From Komarekiella atlantica HA4396-MV6 (lineage in GTDB: Bacteria; Cyanobacteriota; Cyanobacteriia; Cyanobacteriales; Nostocaceae): 64,000 nucleotides of DNA. Below the pieces are notes generated by a model. That model was not told the DNA's origin, did not search any database, and worked only from the letters and a program-made list of their open reading frames with translations. Position numbers and translations under genes: made by a program. Positions 37,476-46,558 of the stretch are shown here, in pieces; position 1 is the stretch's first letter, and each line of letters opens with the position of its first letter. The stretch covers positions 124,001 through 188,000 of the forward strand of contig JAHHHK010000006.1 of NCBI GenBank assembly GCA_019359395.1, read 5' to 3'.

Positions 37476-38312
37476 TTAGAGTATCTTTTCTAATCCATAT
37501 ACTAACGACTTTAGCGCCAAGACTTTGCGAATTGCCAATAGTACTCCTGGCATATAGCAGGCGCGATCGCTCGTATCATGTCGTAAAGTATAAATCTGAC
37601 CTGCTGCGCCAAAAATTACCTCTTGATGAGCAATTAACCCTGGCAAGCGCACGCTATGAATCCGAATACCTTCATCTGCCTGACTACCCCTGGCTCCTGG
37701 TAATTTCTCCGTTTCTTCCACAAGAGGCTGGTTAAAAGTTTTACCAAATTCTCCTAATAACTGCGCTGTTTGAATCGCCGTACCACTAGGAGCATCAGCT
37801 TTTTGATTATGATGCAGTTCGATAATTTCCACGTGGTCAAAATATTGGGAAGCTGCAACTGCTGCTTGTTGCAACAATACCATACCAATAGAGAAGTTAG
37901 GAATAATCAGGCATCCGGTACTAGCTTTATCGGCAAAGTCTGCCAAGTCTTGAATTTGTTCGGGACTTAACCCCGTAGTGCCAACAACTGGACGAATGCC
38001 GTAGGCGATCGCACTGCGAATATTGTCATAAACTGAATCAGGATGGGTAAAGTCTACAATCACCCCTGGCGGAGATTGTCTATCACCAGCCACATACCCT
38101 AACATCGGTTCTAATTGATTGGTAATCGGCACTTCCAGCGGTTCACTTAAACCCGCCAACTCTCCAGCGTCTTTATCTTGATGTTCTACACTGTGGTCAA
38201 TTGCACCCACTAGATTCAAGTCAGGTGCTTGCGCCACCGCTTTAACTACCTCACGGCCCATCTTGCCAGCAGCACCGTTGACAATAACTGGGATAGGAGC
38301 TTGATTCGTCAT
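37476..38312 (-). CDS. 4-hydroxy-tetrahydrodipicolinate reductase
   Basis: A 278-residue DapB enzyme of the diaminopimelate/lysine pathway. The N-terminal nucleotide-binding loop is NGAAGKMG (12-19), and the catalytic region is [16 protein letters not shown], with His167/His168 and Lys171. [11 protein letters not shown] (110-120) is also typical. The product reduces the dihydrodipicolinate precursor with NAD(P)H for peptidoglycan and lysine. It sits upstream of, and 12 bp from, the minus-strand membrane protein gene, so the two may be cotranscribed. Confidence 0.95.
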   Translation of the reverse strand: MTNQAPIPVIVNGAAGKMGREVVKAVAQAPDLNLVGAIDHSVEHQDKDAGELAGLSEPLEVPITNQLEPMLGYVAGDRQSPPGVIVDFTHPDSVYDNIRSAIAYGIRPVVGTTGLSPEQIQDLADFADKASTGCLIIPNFSIGMVLLQQAAVAASQYFDHVEIIELHHNQKADAPSGTAIQTAQLLGEFGKTFNQPLVEETEKLPGARGSQADEGIRIHSVRLPGLIAHQEVIFGAAGQIYTLRHDTSDRACYMPGVLLAIRKVLALKSLVYGLEKIL

Positions 38313-38380
38313 AGGTCGAGAAATACTTTTTGAGTCAACAAAGGAATTGTAGAGACTTTGGTGATCTAGTGGCTAGCTCC

Positions 38381-39067
38381 TCAAATTTCTGGTTCAATTC
38401 CGGCTGCTCTTAGTTGTGCAGCTAATTGTGCAGTTTTTTCCACTCCCCAAAGCAAGAGTTTGGCATTTTCATCCCACCACCTAAGCCAGTAACCTGTTCT
38501 ATTTTCCCTGGTTCCTTGCCACACTCCCAAGAATAACCCTATTTCAGCAATCCAATAATGATGATTATTATCACAACTCCTGAGTTGATATTGCCCAGAA
38601 CCATCCAACTGATAAACCTCTAAATCTCCGGTTTTTGGCTCGAAAATTACATAATTGGGAACCTGGAGAACTTGTTCATAAAAAAACCACTTCCCAGGGG
38701 GATAGGTAGGTTTGCTGGAATACTCGCTCCCTTCTGTATCAGAAAGAAATTCCATCACGATAGCAGGAATCTCACCTTGTAGTTGAGGGGTATAACTGCG
38801 TATCACTTCTTCTCTAGTAACTGTAATTACTGGTATATAAGCCCAATCTGGAGCTTTGATAATAAACTTTCGATTTAATGTCGCACATATACCATAGTTA
38901 GTGGTAATCAACGCATTTGCTGCTAGCTTGCCAGCAATTTCTAAGCTTTCAGTTAATGCAGCAGCCAATGATGGCTGATTAATGTTATCCACTGGCTCAT
39001 CATCTAATACAAAGTCATCTGGTAGCTTTTCCCAGGTTATTTCGTAATGGGGTGTAATGGCTAACAT
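38381..39067 (-). CDS. Uma2 family nuclease, long form
   Basis: A 228-residue member of the Uma2/DUF820 family (PD-(D/E)XK fold). Seen are a first acidic residue within IIKAPDWAYIPVI, EGEIPAIVMEFLSD-like acidic core and a C-terminal Trp-rich stretch (YWLRWWDENAKLLLW) followed by a coiled helix. The family is expanded in cyanobacteria; biological targets are unknown. Its gene is adjacent to a second Uma2 gene (41-bp gap). Confidence 0.8.
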   Translation of the reverse strand: MLAITPHYEITWEKLPDDFVLDDEPVDNINQPSLAAALTESLEIAGKLAANALITTNYGICATLNRKFIIKAPDWAYIPVITVTREEVIRSYTPQLQGEIPAIVMEFLSDTEGSEYSSKPTYPPGKWFFYEQVLQVPNYVIFEPKTGDLEVYQLDGSGQYQLRSCDNNHHYWIAEIGLFLGVWQGTRENRTGYWLRWWDENAKLLLWGVEKTAQLAAQLRAAGIEPEI

Positions 39068-39108
39068 AGTTTGCTTGACTAATTGAGCTTTTAATGCTTA
39101 ATAGTAAA

Positions 39109-39648
39109 TTATTCAAATATTGGCGACCACACATCAGAAATCACTACTTCCCAGCCTGGGAGCAAGTCTGGCAGAGTCAACACATCGCCATCTTGTAATA
39201 CCACTTTTTCACTAGAACGGTAGACTTCCATAGTTCTAGTTCTGGGGTCTATCAAAATTCCGATTTGAGTACCTAAACTAATAAACTCCTGAATCTTCTG
39301 GCGGAGTTTATCTAAGGAATCAGTCTTAGACTTAACCTCTACTACTAAGTCAGGAACCAATTCTGCATAGTCTTCCGTGGAACGTTTCAGCCTATCTGCC
39401 CGAACAAATGATACATCAGGAGCGCGTAAATCTGTATTAGGCAGTCTGAAGCCAGCACTGGAACCAGCCACACGTCCCAGCTTGCGCGGTCTAACCCAAT
39501 TTCTCAACAAAGCTGCAAACTCGGTTCCGACTTCTTCGGATTCATAACCTGATGGACTCATGACAACTATATCCCCGTTAACTAATTCCATGCGATAGTC
39601 AGGATAAGCTGCCTGTATTTTCTCCAGGTCTTTGACACTCAAAGACAT
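39109..39648 (-). CDS. Uma2 family nuclease, short form
   Basis: A 179-residue Uma2 protein with the usual order: YRMELVNGDIVVMSPSG (N-terminal strand pair), LRAPDVSFVRADRL (acidic residue in PD), and LVPDLVVEVKSKTDSLDKL (ExK motif of the PD-(D/E)XK core). All expected catalytic residues are present, so nuclease activity is possible. It is followed on the same strand by the long-form gene. The two share little sequence, so they are not a recent duplicate. Confidence 0.88.
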   Translation of the reverse strand: MSLSVKDLEKIQAAYPDYRMELVNGDIVVMSPSGYESEEVGTEFAALLRNWVRPRKLGRVAGSSAGFRLPNTDLRAPDVSFVRADRLKRSTEDYAELVPDLVVEVKSKTDSLDKLRQKIQEFISLGTQIGILIDPRTRTMEVYRSSEKVVLQDGDVLTLPDLLPGWEVVISDVWSPIFE

Positions 39649-39775
39649 AAGACCTCCTGAAACATCTAAATCTATATTGGCATTTCTGGTAAAAGTCTAG
39701 AAAAAATACCAGGTTCCTCCTTAATTGTCAATTTAATTCATAATTGATACTTAATAATTCATAATTACAAAAGCG

Positions 39776-39900
39776 TGTTAGCTCTGAACCCACCACTGTC
39801 TTGAAAAGTTTCCTACGGCGGGAAACCCGCCTACAGAACTTTTCGCTAATTGAAGACCACTAAATTAAAAACTGTTGTGCTTGCTCTGAACCCATTTAAT
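39776..39900 (+). repeat. Dispersed repeat of about 130 bp, copy B
   Basis: Matches copy A (18484-18605) in opposite orientation: CCACTGTCTTGAAAAGTTTCCT, hairpin CGGCGGGAAACCCGCC, AGAACTTTTCGC, ACCACTAAATTA and CTGAACCCATTTAATTA. Copy B is framed by AATTATGAATTATGAATTA. Confidence 0.75.
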
Positions 39901-39913
39901 TATGAATTATGAA

Positions 39914-41140
39914 TTATGAATTAGTAATTATTTGGTCAATTCTTCCCATCAACGTTGCAATGATTTGGATTAGTGCTTCTGGTTCAATTGGCTTTGCTAC
40001 ATGCTGCTGAAATCCGGCTGCCAATGCTTGCTGCTGATTAAAATCTCCGGCGTAGGCAGTCAGGGCGATCGCAGGAATTTGCCCACCCTGCTCTGGCGGT
40101 AATGCTCTAATTTGTTGCACTAGCATATAGCCATCCATATTGGGCATTCCAATATCACTAAGCAATACATCGGGCTGATATTGCATTAATGTTGCAAATC
40201 CTTCGTCTGCGGTCGTGGCAGTTATTACCCTCGCTCCCGCCTGCTCTAGCACAAACGCCACAAACTCGCGGGAATCTATTTCGTCATCGATGACTAAAAC
40301 TTGAATTTTATTCAAATCAAGCGATGGCTCAGAAGCGGAATGATCGAGGTTGATGGCGGTGGGGACGGGAATCAACGGCAGTTTTACGGTAAAGGTAGCT
40401 CCTAACCCTTCGCCAGGACTGTCTGCCTGAACTATGCCACCGTGCAGTTCAACCAAATGACGGACGATCGCCAGACCTAATCCCAATCCCCCAAATTTGC
40501 GCGTCGTAGTGCCATCCTGCTGCCGGAAATAGTCAAACACATCGGGCAGAAAGTCAGGATGAATACCCTTGCCGGTGTCGCTAACGGTAATCTGAGCCTG
40601 GTTGCCCACCTGCTCTAAGCGTACCGCCACCCGTCCACCAGCGGCAGTAAATTTGACCGCGTTGGAAAGCAGATTCCAGACCACTTGCTGTAAACGAGTT
40701 GCATCGCCGGAAACCTGTCCAACCGGGTCAAGAGTTGTTTCTATTGTAATGGACTTGGCTTCTGCTGCCAGATGCACCGTTTCGATCGCGGCTCTAATCA
40801 TCGCGGCTGGATTGACTGGACTTACATTCAGGCTGAGTTTACCTTGTAGAATGCGGGAAACATTGAGCAAATCCTCAATCAGTTCGCATTGTAATTTAGC
40901 GTTCCGTTCAATAGTGGCAAGCCCTTGAGCGGTCTTAGTTTTGTCTAGCTTGCCGCTTTGGAGAAGCTTTGACCAACCCAGAATCGGGTTCAGAGGCGAT
41001 CGCAACTCATGTGAAAGTACCGCTAAAAACTCATCCTTGATGCGATTTGCCTGTCTTAACTGCTTTGCTTGCTGCTGGAGTGAAGCCGTCAGGTTTGCTC
41101 GTTCCAGGGCGATCGCGATCTGATCGCAGGTAGATTGCAA
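39914..41140 (-). pseudogene. Hybrid histidine kinase, 3' part of a broken gene
   Basis: Encodes the end of a GAF domain (RAEIELLQSTCDQIAIALER), then HisKA (AVLSHELRSPLNPILGWSKL), HATPase (VVWNLLSNAVKF and DTGKGIHPDF, GGLGLGLAIV) and a C-terminal receiver (QVLVIDDEIDSREF, acceptor Asp in LLSDIGMPNMDG). Only a rare TTG at 41140 could start it. The preceding frame, 41089-41718, encodes receiver and half a PAS domain, and joins in a different frame near 41160. I read this as one gene that lost the remaining PAS and most of the GAF domain, with a frameshift. Confidence 0.75.
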
Positions 41141-41718
41141 CAGTTCAATTTCTGCACGGGGATGGGTTTTCCTAGCACTTCTGCTTCACTCCAGCCGAAC
41201 AGCCGCACCGCCGCCGGATTCCAGAGCCGGACTGTGCCATCCGGTTCAATGAGTGCGATCGCTAAGGGAGACGAGTCAATTAACGTTTTCAGGGTTTGGT
41301 GTGTTTGCTGTAGCTCCTGCTCTGTTCGTTGCCGTTCCCGGCGCTCTTGAGTTTCTCGCAATGCCCGCTGCACCGATGGCACTAACCGCCCTAGCCGTTG
41401 CTTCAGCACATAGTCTGTGGCTCCACTTTTGAGCGTTTCGATCGCTAGTTCCTCACCCAAACTACCGGAGACAAAAATAAATGGCACATCGGGACAAAGC
41501 TTGTGGGCAATTTCCAGTACCGAGATGCCATCACAATCAGGCAGCGTATAATCTGCCAAAATCAGATCAAATTGCTGAATTTCTAGCGCCGTCACAAACT
41601 CAGTGCGAGTTTTTACCCACATGAGTTTGTAGTCGATGCCGCCATCTGATAGTGTAACTTGAAGGACTTCTGCATCCAGTGGGTTATCTTCGAGCAAGAG
41701 AAACTGGAGTGTTACCAT
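41089..41718 (-). pseudogene. Receiver plus half PAS, 5' part of the broken hybrid kinase
   Basis: A 209-residue reading frame. Residues 1-125 form a receiver domain (FLLLEDNPLDAEVL; phospho-acceptor Asp56 in LILADYTLP; FIFVSGSLGEE), residues 126-150 are a coiled linker, and 150-188 are the first half of a PAS domain (LIDSSPLAIALIEPDGTVRLWN). At GKPIPV the PAS match ends and out-of-frame sequence follows to the stop. The product could still work as a truncated response regulator. Confidence 0.7.
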
Positions 41719-42402
41719 TATGATGCCTGCTGTTTCGATAGCGAAAAGTAGAACGTTGCGCCGTGATCAATTTCGCCTTTAGCCTAAGTGTAATAGCCAT
41801 GCCAATGAACAATGCACCGGATATTGGCAAATTCTACCCCTGTTCTGACAAACTCCCCTTAGGGATGCAGGCGTTGGAAAACTTGGAACGGCCGCTCGCG
41901 GTCTTTCATCTTAATAGACCTCTTGCATAAATGTTTAAATTGTCATGTTGAGCGGAGCGAAACATCTCGGAGATTCCTCCCTCCACTACTTCTGGTCAGA
42001 ATGACACTAATAATTTTCGGACTTTTGCAAGAAGTCTAATGTCGTCGCAAGTCATAAGATATCTTAAAGTAAAACGCCTCCAGTTCTTGGTTGACGGCTT
42101 TTAGTTTAACTGTGCTGTTCGACTCGCTGTTATCAAGTCTCGTTCATTTCACACAGTACTATTCAGGCTATTTACGTACAGTAACATTCTGTAAATAAGC
42201 GGACAATCCTTCTGAAGAAGGGTAAATGCGGTTTCCAGTCAAGTGTTAAGTAGCTAGGCGTAAATAAATTAAAGTTTGTAGTAAGGACTTTAGTCCATAT
42301 AATCCTTGTTTTGAGCGATGAATCGCTCACTACGAACTAGGATTTTATTTTATATTTAACAATACTTACCTATTTAATACCATTTAAAACTCAGTATTCA
42401 AC
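41719..42402. other. Gene-free region with a MITE
   Basis: No supportable gene. It contains the type A MITE at 41915-42038. The rest is AT-rich or repeat-like. Confidence 0.55.
41915..42038. mobile_element. MITE-like element, type A, copy 2
   Basis: 124 bp bounded by TAGACCTCTTGCA and TGCAAGAAGTCTA (one mismatch against a perfect inverted repeat). Interior and ends match the 17465-17630 copy, without the nested insert. No coding capacity. Confidence 0.75.
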
Positions 42403-42434
42403 AAAAAAAGAGCCAGAAAGTTAATTTCTGACTC
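42403..42434 (-). terminator. Terminator after psaK
   Basis: On the minus strand: GAGTCAGAAA, 5-nt loop, TTTCTGGCTC, T7. It lies 50 bp past the psaK stop. Confidence 0.85.
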
Positions 42435-42483
42435 ATAGTTGGAGACAAAAGAATCATCAAATAAAGGCTGACGTTGGTAACAA

Positions 42484-42744
42484 CTAGATTCTCCCTAGAT
42501 TATGTAGCCCTAAGATAATGCCCGTTCCTAAGATATGACCAAAGGCGGTAGTTGCTAATAGTGCAGGAACACCAAACCCACCAAGTGGATTGGGTAAGGG
42601 TAGGGCTGGTTCTGCATTGGGATACTTGATTGTGGATTTGCCAAAGGCAATAGCAGCAAGATTCGCTAGAATCATGATGATCCCAACTGTAGGACTCCAT
42701 GATAGGGGTGTGGTTGCAGCAGCTAGTAAGGTCGAAGTTAACAC
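42484..42744 (-). CDS. Photosystem I subunit PsaK
   Basis: An 86-residue thylakoid membrane protein with two transmembrane helices (about 15-38 and 57-80) and a conserved loop (KYPNAEPALPLPNPLGGFG), as in PsaK (subunit X). It binds chlorophyll at the periphery of photosystem I. The start is a GTG at 42744, supported by AGGAG 8 nt upstream. A strong terminator follows. A long leader region lies upstream (to 43410). Confidence 0.93.
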   Translation of the reverse strand: MLTSTLLAAATTPLSWSPTVGIIMILANLAAIAFGKSTIKYPNAEPALPLPNPLGGFGVPALLATTAFGHILGTGIILGLHNLGRI

Positions 42745-43410
42745 CTGATTTGCTCCTGAAAATTATTAATGATTGAAAATATAATCTGAATATTTCAGAG
42801 GTTAATTCCAGAAAACTCCTAATATTGCATTAATATTTAACAGTTATTCTAACTACTTAATACAATCAGCCTCCTGCTGTGGCTTTTTCGCCGCCGGCGA
42901 TTGATTAAGTCTTGCAAGAGCGATCGCCCACAGTTCACATAGTCCATACTGAAAAAAGATGGGTGCAAACCCTTCATCAAGCGAGTTGGAGACTCGGACA
43001 AGTTAAAATAGACAGTGGTGGGTAAACAGCCTCATCAATAAAAACTCTAAACAATCATCATAGAAATGCCATAGTACATTTTTTACAGATAACAAGAATC
43101 ACCTAATTATCAGAGAAGTTTAGAGCACTCAGACGCTTATGTAACTGCGTCAAGTCTATGCTGATATTCTATTACTAGAACTTTTATGTAATTCAAGCAA
43201 AGGGCTGCCAATAAAAGAACTAAGTTTTGGTAATTATACTGGTTAAAAAACATGACTAATATTAATGTGATCGGATTAATTATTTAAATTTGACAATTTG
43301 TAGCCAATAAGAACTGTTATGTTTAGCTTATATGTCAAAGTGAAGTGTAAGCGCGATCGTTGCAAGATAATTTACACTCAAAGTGATACCGATTAATTGT
43401 AGCTTCTGTT
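42745..43410. other. Shared upstream region of psaK and sufE
   Basis: A gene-free divergent intergenic region of about 0.67 kb, which must carry both promoters. On the minus strand a TATATT -10-like box lies about 55 bp before psaK. No clear RNA gene or repeat is visible; one isolated GCGATCGC octamer is present. Confidence 0.5.
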
Positions 43411-43851
43411 ATGTCCTCAACTCTAGATTCTTTGCCACCTGCACTCGCTAAAATTGTCCAGCGCTTTCAACGCGCTTCCGAACCCAAGCGACGCTACGAA
43501 CAGCTAATCTGGTATGCTCAGAAGCTCAATGAGTTCCCAGAAGCAGATAAACTACCTGAGAATAAAGTTCCTGGTTGCGTTTCTCAAGTTTATGTCACAG
43601 CATCTTTGGATGATGGTAAGGTTGCGTTTCAGGGCGATTCTGATTCCCAGCTAACGAAAGGATTAGTAGGGTTGTTGGTTGAAGGATTAAATGGATTAAC
43701 GCCAACTGAAATTGTGCAACTAACTCCAGATTTTATCCAAGCAACGGGTTTAAATGTCAGCCTAACACCTTCCCGCGCCAATGGATTTTACAACATTTTT
43801 AAAACCATGCAAAAAAAGGCGTTGGAATGTAAGTTAGATCTGCCAAACTAA
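43411..43851 (+). CDS. SufE sulfur-transfer protein
   Basis: A 146-residue SufE: it accepts persulfide from a cysteine desulfurase (SufS) for iron-sulphur cluster assembly. The persulfide-accepting Cys56 lies in KVPGCVSQV, and the C-terminal SLTPSRANGFYNIFKTM is the family signature. The rest is of normal length. No suf operon lies in the window. There is no clear Shine-Dalgarno sequence. Confidence 0.93.
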   Translation: MSSTLDSLPPALAKIVQRFQRASEPKRRYEQLIWYAQKLNEFPEADKLPENKVPGCVSQVYVTASLDDGKVAFQGDSDSQLTKGLVGLLVEGLNGLTPTEIVQLTPDFIQATGLNVSLTPSRANGFYNIFKTMQKKALECKLDLPN

Positions 43852-43941
43852 ACTTATTTAGTTAATACTGTCATTGGTCATTAATAAAATAACAAATGAC
43901 AGATTACAAATGAAAAATAACAAATAACAAAATTTAATCTG

Positions 43942-44850
43942 ATGTCTACCAACTTATTATCAACTTCTGATGCTGTTGGCTTTGGTGGAGTAGTTCAAGA
44001 ATATCTCTGGAACTGGAACAATCAGCAATTGCGCGTTGTTTATGAAACTCTCGGTAAAGGTTCCCCACTATTGCTACTCCCAGCTTTCAGCACTGTTTCC
44101 ACACGTTTAGAAATGGGTGAACTTGCAAGGTTACTAGCTCCCCATTTTCAAGTTACAGCGGTTGATTGGCCGGGTTTTGGGGAATCTTCTCGACCTAGTT
44201 TAGACTATAGCCCAGCTTTATATCACGAATTTTTAGCAGATTTTGTCAAATCTGTGTTTCATACCAGTATTACAGTACTTGCCGCTGGTCATGCTGCTGG
44301 TTACGTGTTGCAACTAGCCCAGAGAGAGCCTGGTGTTTTCTCACGGATTGCGTTGGTAGCTCCCACTTGGCGGGGCCCTTTGCCAACAATGGGAGCAAAT
44401 CAGCAGACAGCTGGCATGGTAAAAGAATTAGTGCGATCGCCTATTCTCGGTCAAACTCTCTACAAACTCAATACCACTCCATCTTTTTTAAGTTTTATGT
44501 ACCGCCGCCACGTCTTTACCGACGCGGCTAAACTTACACCCAACTTCATCGAAAAGAAGTGGCAAATAACTCAAAAACCAGGAGCGCGATTTGCTTCTGC
44601 TGCCTTTGTGACTGGTAATCTAGATGCTGTACGCGAGCAATCTGATTTTCTGGCACTTGTGCGTTCTTTATCCGTACCGCTCATGGTAGTAATTGGAGAA
44701 TCCAGCCCTCCCAAATCACGAGCAGAAATGGACGCTGTAGCAGCCTTACCAGGAGTGAAAAGCGTCGTAGTTCCTGGTTCCCTGGGACTGCATGAAGAAT
44801 ACCCAGCAGAGGTTCTAGAAGCAGTTCAAGATTTTTTATTACCCTCATAA
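43942..44850 (+). CDS. Alpha/beta-hydrolase fold protein lacking the nucleophile
   Basis: A 302-residue alpha/beta-hydrolase fold protein. The oxyanion-side strand is LLLLPAF, the family motif DWPGFGESSRP follows (75-85), and the elbow should read GxSxG but is GHAAG (about residue 119), with Ala in place of Ser. A C-terminal His is present in SLGLHEEY. Without the serine it cannot work as a classical hydrolase, so it may be a binding protein or use another mechanism. The gene follows sufE by 91 bp on the same strand. Confidence 0.82.
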   Translation: MSTNLLSTSDAVGFGGVVQEYLWNWNNQQLRVVYETLGKGSPLLLLPAFSTVSTRLEMGELARLLAPHFQVTAVDWPGFGESSRPSLDYSPALYHEFLADFVKSVFHTSITVLAAGHAAGYVLQLAQREPGVFSRIALVAPTWRGPLPTMGANQQTAGMVKELVRSPILGQTLYKLNTTPSFLSFMYRRHVFTDAAKLTPNFIEKKWQITQKPGARFASAAFVTGNLDAVREQSDFLALVRSLSVPLMVVIGESSPPKSRAEMDAVAALPGVKSVVVPGSLGLHEEYPAEVLEAVQDFLLPS

Positions 44851-44926
44851 AATTAAATCCTGACACCAAAATTCAGATCACTGGCAACACTTTTGAGCAT
44901 AAAACTCTACAACTATACCGTAAGAG

Positions 44927-45043
44927 TTATTTGCAAGGACGAGCAATGAAAAATACTCCATAGGGAGCAGCAAAATCAATGACTTCAGCATCTTTGAAAA
45001 CGTAAATGCCCAAGCAAAACCCGGCAATGCGATAAGTTGACAT
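44927..45043 (-). pseudogene. DJ-1/PfpI family N-terminal fragment
   Basis: A 38-codon frame from the ATG at 45043 reads MSTYRIAGFCLGIYVF, then KDAEVIDFAAPYGVFFIARP. That is the start of DJ-1/PfpI (GATase1-like) proteins, including the conserved EVIDFAAPYGVF. It stops at a TAA and no nucleophile-elbow Cys follows. I take it as a truncated relic. Confidence 0.65.
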
Positions 45044-45072
45044 GAGATAATCTCTTGTGTGAATTCTTAGTA

Positions 45073-45657
45073 TTATTGAGCAGCGATAAGTTGTTCTAGT
45101 TCAGTAATTCTGGCTTGTAATACCGCTACTTCTTGTTCGGAATAGCGGATGGGGATGTGTTGCGGACAATTCCAATTCCAGGCTTCAACTTGAAACAGAA
45201 TCACTCGTTCAATCTCCCCTTCATAGTTGGGAACCTTTAGGCGTTCTGTTAGTTGGACATCGTCCTCTACATACCTAGCTCGTCCCCAAATTTTCAACCG
45301 CTTGCGATCGCGATAATCCATTAAAAATAAGAAGGCTTTGTCGTTCTCTGAAAGATTGCCAACAGATACGTACTGGACATTTCCTTTAAAGTCAGCAAAT
45401 CCCAGGGTCTTGTCATCTAATGCTTTTAAAAAACCAGGTTGTCCACCGCGAAACTGAATATAAGGATAACCATTAGAACTGACAGTTCCCAAGTAGAAAC
45501 CATCCATTTGAGCAATAAATTCCTCGATTTGTGGCGTGATAGTATCGTTATCGGGGCCATTTTGTTCAAATCGGGCGTAGGTTTGTCGGGAACCACGTTG
45601 TTCTTGAGCTGCTTTGACGGCAGGAGTAAAGGCGAGTTGTGTAAATTTACGTGGCAT
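45073..45657 (-). CDS. Pyridoxamine 5'-phosphate oxidase family protein
   Basis: A 194-residue flavin-binding split-barrel protein of the PNPOx family. Motifs: FYLGTVSSNGYPYIQFRGG near residue 52, LGFADFKGNVQYVSVGNL, and FLMDYRDRKRLKIWGRARYV. A general role is flavin- or F420-dependent reduction of small molecules; the actual substrate is unknown. It is on the same strand as the GST gene, 49 bp away, and likely in the same TetR-controlled operon. It probably helps detoxification. Confidence 0.85.
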   Translation of the reverse strand: MPRKFTQLAFTPAVKAAQEQRGSRQTYARFEQNGPDNDTITPQIEEFIAQMDGFYLGTVSSNGYPYIQFRGGQPGFLKALDDKTLGFADFKGNVQYVSVGNLSENDKAFLFLMDYRDRKRLKIWGRARYVEDDVQLTERLKVPNYEGEIERVILFQVEAWNWNCPQHIPIRYSEQEVAVLQARITELEQLIAAQ

Positions 45658-45706
45658 AACTTCATCTCATGAGATAGCAATATGAGTCTAGTCAAGGGAG
45701 CATTTT

Positions 45707-46306
45707 CTAGAGCTTTACCATAGGGATGTAACCTGGTAATTGTTTGATTCGAGCTATCCAGTTTTGGATGTGAGGATAGGGGTCAAGGGCAATCTTGCCA
45801 TCAGGTGCTAAAGCGACGTAGGGGAAAACTGCTACGTCTGCGATGGTTGGTCGCTCGAACTCTAACCATTTGCGCGATCGCAAATGTTGATCGAGTTGTG
45901 TAAAAATGAATTCTGCTTTCTGGTTAGCTCGGTCGATATTAATGCTCGTGGCGTTGAACAAGTAGTATAGGCGAGCAGATTCAGGGCCCTGACGGACTTC
46001 GCCTGCGGCGGTAGATAACCAGCGCACAATCTGGCTAAGGGACACCGCATCTAAAGGAAGCCATTGCTCGCCGCCATAGCAACGAGCCAAATAAACCAAA
46101 ATCGCTTGAGCGTCTGCAATAGTTATGTTGCCATCCACTAGTACAGGAACTTGACCAAAGGAATTGAGCGATAAAAACTCAGATGATTTATGTTCTCCCT
46201 TCATCAAATCAACTTTAATCCACTCACATTCAAGATTTAAAAGTGATAGCAACAGAAGGGCTTTATAACTGTTACCAGATAATTCGTAACCGTAGAGCTT
46301 AATCAT
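45707..46306 (-). CDS. Glutathione S-transferase
   Basis: A 199-residue GST with an N-terminal thioredoxin fold (MIKLYGYELSGNSYKALLL, active Ser in SGNS; FGQVPVLVDG; glutathione-binding ADAQAILVYLA) and a helical C-terminal domain. It conjugates glutathione to electrophiles or peroxides in the cytoplasm. The ATG at 46306 is chosen: AGGA lies 9 nt upstream and the family starts there. Divergent from the TetR regulator, with twin operators in the intergenic region. Confidence 0.88.
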   Translation of the reverse strand: MIKLYGYELSGNSYKALLLLSLLNLECEWIKVDLMKGEHKSSEFLSLNSFGQVPVLVDGNITIADAQAILVYLARCYGGEQWLPLDAVSLSQIVRWLSTAAGEVRQGPESARLYYLFNATSINIDRANQKAEFIFTQLDQHLRSRKWLEFERPTIADVAVFPYVALAPDGKIALDPYPHIQNWIARIKQLPGYIPMVKL

Positions 46307-46482
46307 AGAGTTAGTCCTCAATCATGTGTAAATATGAACAGTTTGTTGATAATAAGTCACGTTTTAGTCCAAAGAAGAATGTAAGCATCCTTCATCGTGA
46401 CAAGTCGATTTGTTTAACAAACAGCATTGTTTTGTTTGCCGCAGTTTACAAAGATTCCTTACTTCAAATTGATAGATTTTTG

Positions 46483-46527
46483 TACCGTTCGTTCGGTATA
46501 GAGATACTGTACCGATTGTTCGGTATA
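46483..46527. promoter_or_regulatory. Twin TetR operator candidate
   Basis: Two near-identical inverted repeats: TACCGTTCGTTCGGTATA (46483-46500) and TACCGATTGTTCGGTATA (46510-46527). Each has TACCG-N6-CGGTA symmetry; they are 27 bp apart. A TATAAT at 46524-46529 overlaps the second, so the bound regulator would block the tetR promoter and could control the divergent GST operon. Confidence 0.8.
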
Positions 46528-46558
46528 ATGTCAAGAGATAAAGTTTCAATTTGTGCAA

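Noticed and set aside
38360-38410. Sequence near the end of the long Uma2 gene that resembles a tRNA T-arm (GGTTCAATTCC)
   Set aside because: It is part of the coding sequence and no acceptor stem or anticodon arm can be built.
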